The notes under the pieces were generated by a model. That model was not told the origin of the DNA. It made no database searches and saw nothing but the letters and a program-made list of their open reading frames with translations. A program made the translations under genes and the position numbers. From assembly GCA_020633055.1 (NCBI GenBank), contig JACKEJ010000006.1, positions 620,001 through 684,000 on the forward strand: a stretch of 64,000 bases of DNA, in the 5' to 3' direction. The DNA is from Sandaracinaceae bacterium. GTDB taxonomy: Bacteria; Myxococcota_A; Polyangia; Polyangiales; Houyiibacteriaceae. Shown piece by piece: positions 7,620 to 15,590 of this stretch (position 1 is the stretch's first letter; each line of letters opens with the position of its first letter).

Positions 7620-9359
7620 ATGAGCAAGGCAGCGCGTCGAATTGCGCTCGTGTCCCTCAGCCCCTGGCGTGTGGGGGTGCGTCATGTGTCGTTCAACCTG
7701 GCGGTGCGGCGCCTACAGGCGTCACTGATGAGCGATCCACGCCTCGCAGACAGCGACGTGCGGGTATTCGAGATGGGCGCCGAGTCACTCTCCACGTGGG
7801 TGGATGAGCTGGTTGCGTTCGACCCAGACCTACTCGGGGCGTCTGCCTATCTCTGGTCGCTGCCGACGTTCGCGTTGTTGGCCCGCGCCATCAAGATGGC
7901 ATCGCCGCACTGCCTGACAGTGTTCGGAGGTCCCTCGGCGCGGCCCGCCATGCTCTCCCTGGCTCCCTTTAGGGAAGCAGCTCAGTTCATCGACGTGCTC
8001 GCGCTCGGGGAGGGAGAACAGCTCATCACCGACATCGCGGCGAACCACGGCCACGGCGTCGGAAGCTTTGCCGCGATCCCGGGGTTGGCACTGCAGAGTC
8101 CTCTAGGCTGGAGAAAGACGCCCTCGCCGCTCCAGCCCTTGTCCATCGACAGGCTGCCTTCTCCGTACCGGATGGGCCTGTCTCCCAAAGGGGCGACGGC
8201 GTACATGGAGACCTATCGTGGTTGCCCCATGTCGTGTGCCTTCTGCCAATGGGGAAACCTCGACCCCTCGTCCGGCGTCCTTTCCGTCGATGCGCTGATC
8301 GAGGAATTCGAGGCCATGTCCAAGAGCGACCTTCTCGGTGTCTCGATGGTCGATGCGGGGCTCAACCTCAACGCGCGGGCGTTCAAGAACCTGGCCGAGG
8401 CCGAAGCACAGACGGGATTCCTCAAGGGGCGGTACTTCGACACCGAGATGTATCCCCATATGATGAAGCCGGAGCACCTCGAATTCCTGGCAAACGCCCG
8501 TTCCAGCGTCGGGTTGGGGCTGCAGAGCGCCAACCCCGACGTACTGAAGGCCGTCGACCGCCCGTTCAAGCCTCACCATTTCGCCAAGGCCGTCGAGGAC
8601 CTTGCAAGGGTCGCGCGGGTCACCGTGGAGGTCATCGTGGGTCTACCCGGCGACAGCCCGTCGGGGTTCAAGGAAACGATGGCGTTCTTGACGGACCTTC
8701 CGTGCAACGTGCGCGTCTACCACTGTCTCGTCCTCCCGGACGCCCTCATGAGCCGCTACGAGAACTCGGATGAGCTCCGCTTTCACCCCATCACCCTCGA
8801 GATCCAGTCTGGACCAGGGTGGAGCGAGACCGAGCTTCGCGACACCTGCGAATGGGTGGACGAAAAGACTCGGGCCGAGGGCGTGAACCAGCAGCAACCT
8901 CGAGTGGGACGCGGCGATAGGCTCGAGGACTATGTGGAGATGCTGGTGGATCCCCCATGGTGGTCGTTCGATCGCACAGCAACCCCGCCTCCACTTGGCC
9001 ACCACATGGCCAACGTCCGTCGCGTGCCGGCCCATCTGCCTCAGGGCGAGGTGGCGGCGGCGGGCGTGCATGCGGCCATCGTCGCGGCCGTGACACGCGC
9101 TACTCACGGACACTGCCGGGTTGGCGAGGTCATCCGCTCGACCGGCCAGGTGGTGGTCCGTTTGGACGTGGAGCGTGCATCGTACGAACTGGTCGCGCGG
9201 CCCGTGGAAGCGGGGCCGTCGTTTCGCGACGCGGCGGGCTGTGGCTTCATGTACCGCTCGGACGGAACGGCGCAGCTTGACCAGCGCGCAAGCCTGCTCC
9301 TGACGCGCGCAATCGATGCCATGGCAGCTCATGTCGCGCCTCTCGTCACCAGCCGGTAG
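7620..9359 (+). CDS. B12-binding radical SAM protein, paralogue 2
   Basis: A 579-residue paralogue of the gene just upstream. Starting at the ATG at 7620, the two proteins align without a gap over the first 220 residues: C202, C206 and C209 (CPMSCAFC), LALGEGE and PSPYRMGL fall at identical positions. That decides the start over an in-frame ATG at 7503. The same domain order applies: B12-binding-like, radical SAM barrel, unknown C-terminal extension with SGPGWSE and a conserved WW pair. The 185-base gap between the copies may hold a separate promoter. Tandem duplication followed by divergence suggests either two successive reactions on one substrate or a heterodimer. Confidence 0.87.
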   Translation: MSKAARRIALVSLSPWRVGVRHVSFNLAVRRLQASLMSDPRLADSDVRVFEMGAESLSTWVDELVAFDPDLLGASAYLWSLPTFALLARAIKMASPHCLTVFGGPSARPAMLSLAPFREAAQFIDVLALGEGEQLITDIAANHGHGVGSFAAIPGLALQSPLGWRKTPSPLQPLSIDRLPSPYRMGLSPKGATAYMETYRGCPMSCAFCQWGNLDPSSGVLSVDALIEEFEAMSKSDLLGVSMVDAGLNLNARAFKNLAEAEAQTGFLKGRYFDTEMYPHMMKPEHLEFLANARSSVGLGLQSANPDVLKAVDRPFKPHHFAKAVEDLARVARVTVEVIVGLPGDSPSGFKETMAFLTDLPCNVRVYHCLVLPDALMSRYENSDELRFHPITLEIQSGPGWSETELRDTCEWVDEKTRAEGVNQQQPRVGRGDRLEDYVEMLVDPPWWSFDRTATPPPLGHHMANVRRVPAHLPQGEVAAAGVHAAIVAAVTRATHGHCRVGEVIRSTGQVVVRLDVERASYELVARPVEAGPSFRDAAGCGFMYRSDGTAQLDQRASLLLTRAIDAMAAHVAPLVTSR

Positions 9360-9423
9360 ACACGCTCAGCCGCTGAGGAGGCCACACTCGAGAGCCGAAT
9401 GAAGGGCGGCGAACGACCAGATT

Positions 9424-9559
9424 TGTCTAGGCAGGACCGCAGACCAGATCCTTCACACCTTGCCCATGGGCTTCCACAAGATCCGTCACGCGGGTCTCGT
9501 ATCCACCAGCTACGTCCGCTCCGGTGCCCTCGCGCGCGCTCAGACCGCGCTCGCCAGCC
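9424..9559 (+). pseudogene. IS91-like transposase C-terminal scrap
   Basis: One frame reads LHTLPMGFHKIRHAGL followed by LARAQTALA. The GF-x-KIRH-x-GL string is characteristic of the C-terminal region of IS91-family (Y2) transposases. Nothing upstream continues the protein, and the frame ends where the outer IS66 left repeat begins, so the IS66 element appears to have inserted into an already decaying IS91-like gene. The residual 60 bases between the radical SAM stop and this fragment show nothing else. Confidence 0.5.
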
Positions 9560-9590
9560 GTAACCGCTGCATGAACCCGCTCTTCACGAG
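9560..9590 (+). repeat. IS66 left terminal repeat, outer copy
   Basis: GTAACCGCTGCATGAACC followed by CGCTCTTCACGAG. It is the reverse complement of the right end at 12339-12369 apart from a few mismatches. Confidence 0.85.
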
Positions 9591-9610
9591 GTTCGGTGCG
9601 GGCCCCACGC

Positions 9611-9641
9611 GTAACCGCTGCATGGACCCGCTCTTCACGAG
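9611..9641 (+). repeat. IS66 left terminal repeat, inner copy
   Basis: The same 31 bases as the outer copy with one change (ATGGACCC for ATGAACCC), 51 bases further in and 28 bases before tnpA. The bases that follow each copy (GGTGCGGGCCCCACGC and GATGCGGAGCGAGCCCCACGC) are also similar, so a segment of about 50 bases was duplicated. Confidence 0.85.
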
Positions 9642-9668
9642 ATGCGGAGCGAGCCCCACGCTCGGGGG

Positions 9669-10022
9669 ATGAAGAGACTCCAGGGTGAATGGCCCGATCA
9701 CGTGCGTGCGTGGCGAGCGAGCGGAGACACGGCGCGTGCGTACTGCGCGGCGCACGGCCTGAACGTGAACAGGCTCTGGTCGTGGTCGGCGCGGATGCAG
9801 GACGAGAAGAAGGCGGCGCGAAAGATCGCGAAGTCAGGCGCGGGGATTCGGATGGCTCTGGTGCGTCCGACGCGGCCGACGGTGACGGCCACGTCCGTGA
9901 CGCGCGGCACCGGGGTGCGGCTGTCGGTTGGGGCGGTGCGCGTGGAGGTGGAGCGCGGGTTTGACGAGGAGACGCTGTCGCGCGTGCTCGCGGTGCTCGA
10001 GCGCCCGGAGGTGGTGCGATGA
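9669..10022 (+). CDS. tnpA: IS66 TnpA-type accessory protein
   Basis: A 117-residue protein with an N-terminal helix-turn-helix (VRAWRASGDTARAYCAAHGL), as in IS66 OrfA/TnpA, and a beta-rich C-terminus (VRLSVGAVRVEVERGFD). It probably recognises the element ends. The ATG at 9669 follows a GGGGG run and is preferred to an in-frame upstream Met inside the terminal repeat. Its stop overlaps the tnpB start (ATGA). Confidence 0.88.
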   Translation: MKRLQGEWPDHVRAWRASGDTARAYCAAHGLNVNRLWSWSARMQDEKKAARKIAKSGAGIRMALVRPTRPTVTATSVTRGTGVRLSVGAVRVEVERGFDEETLSRVLAVLERPEVVR

Positions 10023-10375
10023 TCCCGGCCGATATCGAGGTGTTCGTCGCGCTCGACCCGGTGAGCCTGCACAAGAGCTTCGACACCCTTGCAGGCGAGG
10101 TGCAGGAACGCGTCGGCCGCTCGCCGCGCACCGGTGGACTCTTCATCTTCTTCAACCGTCGGCGCACCGCCCTCAAGGCGATTTTCGCGGACGGCACGGG
10201 CCTTTGCATCTTCTACAAGCGCCTCGACCGTGGACGCTTCCAGCTCCCCGAGCCCATCGACGAAGGACGCGTGGTGGAGCTGAGCGAGGACCAGCTGGAC
10301 GTGCTGCTAGACGGCATAGAGCTGCCTCCTCCGCGCGCGCGTGCGAAGCGCAACACCACTCCGTCGGTGCATTGA
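10019..10375 (+). CDS. tnpB: IS66 TnpB (Orf2) protein
   Basis: A 118-residue IS66 Orf2-like protein. It has the family hallmarks: the N-terminal VFVALDPVSLHKSFDTLA, the central GGLFIFFNRRRTALK and LCIFYKRLDRGRFQLP. The molecular role is unsettled, but the protein is required for IS66 transposition. It overlaps tnpA by four bases, and 82 bases separate it from tnpC. Confidence 0.95.
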   Translation: MIPADIEVFVALDPVSLHKSFDTLAGEVQERVGRSPRTGGLFIFFNRRRTALKAIFADGTGLCIFYKRLDRGRFQLPEPIDEGRVVELSEDQLDVLLDGIELPPPRARAKRNTTPSVH

Positions 10376-10457
10376 TCCGATAGCGTGCGCGTGCGTGAAG
10401 AATCTCGGATCTGGCTATGGACAAGCGGGATCCTAGATCCTATGAGTCGACCCAGCG

Positions 10458-12284
10458 ATGGCGACGAAGGCAGACCTCGAGTCGTTGACCGGAGAGCGCG
10501 GCGAGCTCGTGGACAAGCTCGTGGCCGCGCTCGCGGAGCGCAACGCCGAACTCGCCGCACGCGACGCGGCACTTGCTGCGCGCGAGGCCAAGCTCGATGC
10601 CGCGGCGGTGCAGATCGCCAAGCAGGCCGCGCAGTATGAGGCGCTGCGCGAGGCGTACATGCAGCTGCAGCTGGAGCTGAAGCTACTCAAGCGCAAGATC
10701 TTCATCGCGTCCGCGGAGCGTGCAGACACCACGCAGCTGCAGCTCGAGTTCGAGACGCTGACGCAGAAGCTGGACGCGCTCGCGGGCGTCATGGGCAACC
10801 CGTCCGAGAGCGACGGTGACCCGAGCGACGAGAGCGGTGACAGCAACGACCCGGAGGCGAAGAAGAAGCGCCGGTCGAAGTCGACCGGGCGTCGCCGGGT
10901 AGAGGAGATGGGGCTGCGCAAGGAGACTGTGTCGCTGACGGATCCTCACATGGAGAAGCTCGTTGAGGCCGGGCTGGCCCGTCGCCTGCCGGAGCCAGAG
11001 GTCAGCCACAAGCTTGGGCGCAAGCCTGCCGAGTACATCCACGTTGAGATCCTCCGTACGACCTACGCCACGTCCCCTGACGAGAACGGGCGCACCGAGA
11101 TGTTCACGGCGGACATGCCGCCCGAGCTGCTGCCGCGCTGCCTCGCGGCGCCGTCGATGCTGGCGGAGGTCATCACCGACAAGTTCAGCAAAGGCCTCCC
11201 GCTCTACCGGCAGGAGCAAGAGCTGCTCTTCGAGAGCGTCTCGATCGACCGGGGCACGATGTGCCGCTGGCTCGACCAGCTCGGCTCGCGCTTCAACGAG
11301 ACCATCGTCGCCGCCATGGAGCGGGACGCGATGGAGAGCGCCTTCTGCATCGCCACGGACGCCACGGGCTTCGCGGTGCAGCCGGGCAAGCTCGACGACG
11401 GCCCACGGCGGCCCTGTCGCAAGGGCCACTACTTCGTGCGCATCGCGGACCGCGACCACATCCTGTTCAACTTCACGGAGCGCCAGCGCAGCGAAGACGT
11501 CGTCACGCTGTTCAAAGGCTACGGCGGTCACATCCAGGCCGACGCGTGTAGCGTGTACAACGCGCTCTTTCGCCCGGCGGATCCCGACGCGCCCGACGAC
11601 GAGTTGCCCACCGAGGTGGGGTGTTGGTCGCATGCGCGGAGAAAGTTCTTCGAAGCCGCGTTCGCAAAGCTGGCGATAGGGCGCGAGGGGCTTGTGTACC
11701 TGCACAAGATCTTCGAGGTCGAGCGGCGTTGCCGTGCCGGCAAGCCTCCCCCGTCCACAGTCAAGGCGCGGCGCCTGCAGCACCTCGCGCCCTTGATCGA
11801 CGAGTTCGTCGACTTCGCGAAGCAGCACTACGAGCGCGAGAAGAAGCGCCGCGGCCCCGCCCGCGCTGCGCTGGGGTACGTCGTCCGTCAGGAGGGTCCT
11901 CTCCGTGCAGTGCTCGCTGACGGACGGCTGCGCATCGACAACAACTGGAGCGAACGCGAGCTGCGGAAGGTGGTCCGCATCCGCGACGCAGCCCTGTTCG
12001 CCGGGAGCACCAAGCACGCCGAGAACGCCGGGGCGCACCTCACGCTCATCGCCTCCGCCAAGCTCCACCACCTGAACCCCCGCGAGTACATCCGTGACCT
12101 GATCCGCGTCCTCCCCTGCTGGCCCGAGGACCGCTACCTCGAGCTCGCGCCGCTCTTCTGGAACCAGACGCGCGCCCGACTGGATCCCGCCGAGCTCGCG
12201 GCCGAGGTCGGATGGATCACCGTGCCCGACCCGATTCCGCTGCGCCGCCCGGGCGAAGAGTCGCCCGCGGAGGACCGCGCCTGA
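10458..12284 (+). CDS. tnpC: IS66 TnpC transposase
   Basis: A 608-residue DDE transposase. The N-terminal 90 residues are an Ala/Glu-rich coiled coil. A zinc-binding and linker region follows, then the DDE core with CIATDATGF (first Asp), VGCWSHARRKFFEA and RIDNNWSERELR (region around the catalytic Glu). The C-terminal tail (EESPAEDRA) is also encoded by the remnant at 5057-5244. Length and motifs match intact IS66 transposases, with no frameshift or stop. Confidence 0.95.
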   Translation: MATKADLESLTGERGELVDKLVAALAERNAELAARDAALAAREAKLDAAAVQIAKQAAQYEALREAYMQLQLELKLLKRKIFIASAERADTTQLQLEFETLTQKLDALAGVMGNPSESDGDPSDESGDSNDPEAKKKRRSKSTGRRRVEEMGLRKETVSLTDPHMEKLVEAGLARRLPEPEVSHKLGRKPAEYIHVEILRTTYATSPDENGRTEMFTADMPPELLPRCLAAPSMLAEVITDKFSKGLPLYRQEQELLFESVSIDRGTMCRWLDQLGSRFNETIVAAMERDAMESAFCIATDATGFAVQPGKLDDGPRRPCRKGHYFVRIADRDHILFNFTERQRSEDVVTLFKGYGGHIQADACSVYNALFRPADPDAPDDELPTEVGCWSHARRKFFEAAFAKLAIGREGLVYLHKIFEVERRCRAGKPPPSTVKARRLQHLAPLIDEFVDFAKQHYEREKKRRGPARAALGYVVRQEGPLRAVLADGRLRIDNNWSERELRKVVRIRDAALFAGSTKHAENAGAHLTLIASAKLHHLNPREYIRDLIRVLPCWPEDRYLELAPLFWNQTRARLDPAELAAEVGWITVPDPIPLRRPGEESPAEDRA

Positions 12285-12338
12285 GCGCGTCGAGCTGGTC
12301 GCCGGAAGCATGAGCCCAGTGTGAGGCGGTCCTCCACG

Positions 12339-12369
12339 CTCGACGAGAGCGGGTTTATGCAGCGGTTAC
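12339..12369 (-). repeat. IS66 right terminal repeat
   Basis: Reads on the minus strand GTAACCGCTGCATAAACC, then CGCTCTCGTCGAG. It pairs with the left copies at 9560 and 9611. Confidence 0.88.
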
Positions 12370-12677
12370 CCGTGCGCGACCTCGTCGACCGCCTCGGGGA
12401 CGCGCTCTCTTCGAACGACCGTGAGCACGAAGCCTCGACGCGGGCGCGAACCCTGATGGCCCTCCTGCAGGCCCCCGGGACGCTCCGCTTCGAGAAGCGC
12501 CACGTCGTCGTCACCATCGAGCTGCCGCTCCCGCCCGCGCCGCACGCCCGGATCGCACACGCCCTCGAGTCCATGGACGAACTGCAACCTCGCTTCACGG
12601 ATGGCGTGCGCACGGTCCGCTTCCGCCTTGCGCCAAGGGTCACGTGTAGCTCCATCCCCCTCGCCCCGAGCCTGTGA
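12370..12677 (+). pseudogene. C-terminal transposase-like remnant downstream of IS66
   Basis: An open frame leaves the IS66 right end and continues for about 100 codons (DLVDRLGDALSSNDREHE, TLMALLQAPGTLRFEKR, MDELQPRFTDGVRTVRFRL). The ending is reminiscent of C-termini of some myxobacterial transposases, but I could not assign a family. No native start is present, so it is probably the 3' part of a gene cut by the IS. It could alternatively be a chance frame. Confidence 0.3.
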
Positions 12678-12749
12678 AATTGCCACTCGCGCGGTCGACG
12701 AAACCGGGGGGTGTCAAGACTTCAGAGACTGGGGTGCCCCAAGGGCGCT

Positions 12750-13304
12750 TCAGTTGAGCACCAGGCACCCCAGCAGCGGCGAGGTCGTGTCGGACTCGTC
12801 GAGGGTGACGGTGTAGTTGTCGCCGTTGCGCGTCAGGAACACGTTGGACGCCGCCAGGTGGTCGATGCCGCTGCTGCAGGAGCCCGACCCGTCCACGTCC
12901 ACGTACGACTCGAAGTACGTCGACGAGAGGATGGTGAAGATCTGGTTGAGCACCATCACCGCGGTACCGTCCGGCTGGATGGTGGCGCTCACGACCACGC
13001 CGGAGAGCGCTCCCAAGCGCGCGTAGATGGTCATCCCGGCGTACGCGTCGAAGCCCGTCAGGTAGATGGTCACGTTGCCCGTCGGGCCTGCGTCCTGCTG
13101 GGCGTCGGGGCCCGCGTCCACGGCGGCGTCGCCCGCGTCCACCGCGCTGTCGCCGTCCACGCCCGCGTCGGGCGTGATGGACCCATCCACGACGACGCGC
13201 TCGAGCACCACGCCCGCGTCGACGCACCCCAGCTGCACGGTGCATGCCGCGCAGAGCGCGAGGGCCACCGCGCGGGCCGCGATCGGGTACGCATCAGAAG
13301 GCAT
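12750..13304 (-). CDS. Small Asp/Ala-rich lipoprotein
   Basis: A 184-residue predicted lipoprotein: a hydrophobic signal segment (VALALCAACTVQLGC, lipobox QLGC), then a low-complexity Asp/Ala/Gly linker of about 35 residues typical of myxobacterial surface lipoproteins, then a beta-rich domain (NVTIYLTGFDAYAG, IFTILSSTYFESYVDVDG). The C-terminal domain is not recognised. It is the last gene of a four-gene operon headed by an ECF sigma factor and overlaps the previous gene by 11 bases. Confidence 0.8.
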   Translation of the reverse strand: MPSDAYPIAARAVALALCAACTVQLGCVDAGVVLERVVVDGSITPDAGVDGDSAVDAGDAAVDAGPDAQQDAGPTGNVTIYLTGFDAYAGMTIYARLGALSGVVVSATIQPDGTAVMVLNQIFTILSSTYFESYVDVDGSGSCSSGIDHLAASNVFLTRNGDNYTVTLDESDTTSPLLGCLVLN

Positions 13305-14301
13305 GCACGACCCCCACGGCGAGGGCGGCGCGGAACCCCGTCACCGACGTGTTGGTGCTGTCTTCGCCACCCACCGCGTCGGCGCGGCTACCGGCCATGG
13401 CACCACCCAGCTCGAGATCGACGCGCACAGCCCATCGCTCCACAACATACCAGTCCACGAGGCCACGCACGAACAGGTCCAGGTGCGCCGAGCGGAAGCG
13501 CGAGCCGGTCACGTCGGGGTCGTTCGAGCGCCCGCGCCAGAATGTCTCGCCAACACGCAGCCCTGCTCCGGTGGCCCAGCGCACGTTGCCCACCAACCAC
13601 GCGGCCAGCAGGCTCGCATCGAGCGCGAGCGAGGTCGCGAAGACGCGCCCGAGGGGCACCTTTCGGCGACCACGCTCCACGTGCGCTCCGAACTCCACAC
13701 GCAGCCGCTGCCCCAAGCGGCGCAGCGCACGCACGCGAACACCGCCCATGTTCGGGTGACTCGTGAAGGGCGGCCGCCACACCAAGGCCGCCGCGAGCTC
13801 CCATGGGCCCCCTCCCGGCGCAGCGTCTCCTTCTTGCGTCCGTCGCGCCTCGTCCTCGGCTTCCTCCGCGGCGTGGCGCGCCTCGGCTTCGGCGATGGCT
13901 GGCTCGAGCAGCTCCACGATGGAGAGCGCCAACGTGCGCGCGGGGTCGGGGCCTCGCAACGCAGCGGCACCCAGCGCCTGTTCCGTCTGCGCCTCCTCGC
14001 CCTCCGAGCGTACCGAGAGCACGACGCCATCGTCGACGCAGCGCACGCGAGCGACGAAGCTCTCACGAGCGGCGTGTTCGTCCACCCGCGCGCTGGTGCG
14101 CAGCTCGATGGCGATGATCTCGCGCAACCGCTCTTCGAGGTGTGCGACGCACGGCTCGAGCTGCAGCTCGAGGTCCACGGACTCGTCAGGTGTCGAGCGC
14201 GCCCGCTGGGCAGAGACGTCCACGGTGGTCATGAGCACGAGCAGCAGCGCGAGCGCAGCCAAGGGCGCACGCCTGCCTGTCATCACGGCGGAACACGTCA
14301 C
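13294..14301 (-). CDS. Putative envelope protein of the ECF operon
   Basis: A 335-residue exported protein. A signal peptide (PLAALALLLVLMTTVDVSAQ) is followed by a domain of about 100 residues with one Cys pair region (EPCVAH, RVRCVDDG), a charged helical linker (AEAEARHAAEEAEDEARR), and about 180 residues of alternating aromatic/glycine strands ending HAF. An aromatic C-terminal residue after amphipathic strands suggests an outer-membrane beta-barrel, though this was not computed. It overlaps the FecR-like gene by four bases and the lipoprotein gene by 11, so the operon is tightly coupled. Confidence 0.75.
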   Translation of the reverse strand: MTCSAVMTGRRAPLAALALLLVLMTTVDVSAQRARSTPDESVDLELQLEPCVAHLEERLREIIAIELRTSARVDEHAARESFVARVRCVDDGVVLSVRSEGEEAQTEQALGAAALRGPDPARTLALSIVELLEPAIAEAEARHAAEEAEDEARRTQEGDAAPGGGPWELAAALVWRPPFTSHPNMGGVRVRALRRLGQRLRVEFGAHVERGRRKVPLGRVFATSLALDASLLAAWLVGNVRWATGAGLRVGETFWRGRSNDPDVTGSRFRSAHLDLFVRGLVDWYVVERWAVRVDLELGGAMAGSRADAVGGEDSTNTSVTGFRAALAVGVVHAF

Positions 14302-15590
14302 GGAGCGTGGGCATAGGCTCTCACACTCCCGGCGTGGCGTCCGCTCGGAAATCGTTGGAGGTACACGCGCGCCCGTCGGCTGGCGGCATCGCGTTGGCCG
14401 GCCCTCGCCAGCGCCTGGACCTCGCGGGCCAGCGCGGCTTCGGTCATGACCCCCGCGCGGTCCAGCTGCTGGGCGCGGGCGAAGGCGCGGGCGGCGCGCT
14501 GCGGTTGCCCTTGTTGGAGCTGCACGCGGCCCAGGGTGAAGGCGGCCAGGTGTGCGCGGCGGTCACCCGGGTGCAGCTGCAGGGCGCGCTCGAGGTGTGT
14601 GACGGCTTCCGCGAGGTGCCCCGTCAGCCGCGCCGTGTCCGCCGCCAGCATGAGGTCGCCCATGGAGCTCCCGACGGTGACCCCGCGCGCGGCCTCGTAG
14701 GCGTCGTCGTAGCGCCCTGCGCGCGCCATGCTGCGCCAGTCGTGCGCTCCGACCTGGGCGCCATGCTCGCCGCGCGCCCCGTCCCGGGCGGCGTCACTCG
14801 CGCCTGCGCCGGCCGCGTTCGCCTCGGCCGCCTCGAGCTCGAGCTCCTCGAGGGTGAAGTCCAGGTCGAACGCGTCGGGCGCCGTGTCGAGCGCCGAAAC
14901 GCCGCCTCCGTCGGTCCCGTTCGGGGCGGAGACGGACGCAACGTCGCTGGCTCCTGGAGGGCCCTCGACCGTCCCGGCACCATCGAGCTCGAGCGGGAAC
15001 AGCCCGCTCTGTGAGGCCGTGAGGATGCGCTCGCCGCCCAGCCACTGCACCCGTACGCGCCCGCGCTGCACGTGCACCAGCACGTGTCGGGGCTGACGGC
15101 GCACGTCGAAGCGCGTCCCCAGCACGCTCACCACCACGCTGCCCACACGCACCTCGAACGAGCGCGAGGGGCGCGGCACCACGTCGAAACGCGCCGAGCC
15201 CCCCATCAGCTCGAGGCCCGCGCGCTCGGGCTCGTCCAGGCTCGTCGCCATGGCGGTGTCGGTGCCCAGCGGGATGGCCACCGAGCCGTCCTGGAAGCGC
15301 AGCGCGCCGGGGGTGTCGGGCCCCGCCGCCGGGTCGGGCGCGGTGACCCCGATGGGGGAGAAGGCCGCCCACGCCTCCTCTTGCGGCGCGCGCGGCCAGA
15401 AGGCAGCGACGAAGCTCGCGGCCAGGGCCAGGCCCGTCACGCCCGCGACCGTCGCCCGCTGCGCGCGTCGTCGGCGCGCCGCGGCTCGCTCCAGCGCGAC
15501 CCGCCCGCGCCGGACGCGCTCCTCACTCCAGTCCTCTCGCACCCAGAGGAGCGCCTCGGCGAGTTTCGTCTCGTGCTCAGCCACGGCCAA
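14298..15590 (-). CDS. FecR-domain and TPR protein (anti-sigma-like)
   Basis: A 430-residue protein with a cytoplasmic N-terminus of about 45 residues, one membrane helix at 46-65 (TVAGVTGLALAASFVAAFW), a periplasmic FecR domain (about 85-200; GSVVVSVLGTRFDV, VHVQRGRVRV) and C-terminal tetratricopeptide-like helices (about 310-420). FecR proteins transmit an envelope signal to a cognate ECF sigma factor. Here the short N-terminal tail following the sigma gene, with a 14-base overlap, is the likely sigma-binding part. There is no TonB receptor next to it; the output genes instead encode an envelope protein and a lipoprotein. Confidence 0.85.
   Translation of the reverse strand: MAVAEHETKLAEALLWVREDWSEERVRRGRVALERAAARRRRAQRATVAGVTGLALAASFVAAFWPRAPQEEAWAAFSPIGVTAPDPAAGPDTPGALRFQDGSVAIPLGTDTAMATSLDEPERAGLELMGGSARFDVVPRPSRSFEVRVGSVVVSVLGTRFDVRRQPRHVLVHVQRGRVRVQWLGGERILTASQSGLFPLELDGAGTVEGPPGASDVASVSAPNGTDGGGVSALDTAPDAFDLDFTLEELELEAAEANAAGAGASDAARDGARGEHGAQVGAHDWRSMARAGRYDDAYEAARGVTVGSSMGDLMLAADTARLTGHLAEAVTHLERALQLHPGDRRAHLAAFTLGRVQLQQGQPQRAARAFARAQQLDRAGVMTEAALAREVQALARAGQRDAASRRARVYLQRFPSGRHAGSVRAYAHAP

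Larger units (their letters stand above)
9560..12369 (+). mobile_element. Complete IS66-family insertion sequence
   Basis: A full three-gene IS66 element (tnpA, tnpB, tnpC) bounded by about 31-base imperfect terminal inverted repeats beginning GTAACCGCTGCAT. All three reading frames are intact, so it may be active. The left end is present twice (9560 and 9611). The eight bases outside the ends (CGCCAGCC on the left, CCGTGCGC on the right) do not match, so no target duplication is visible. An older partial copy lies at 5057-5330 in the same orientation. Confidence 0.93.

Noticed and set aside
5671..9359. A RiPP precursor for the twin B12-radical SAM enzymes
   Set aside because: The 185-base gap between them and both flanks hold no small peptide with leader-like features; the 94-residue frame upstream looks like a truncated ordinary protein.
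9552..12378. IS66 target-site duplication
   Set aside because: The eight bases outside either left end (CGCCAGCC or CCCCACGC) do not match those on the right (CCGTGCGC).
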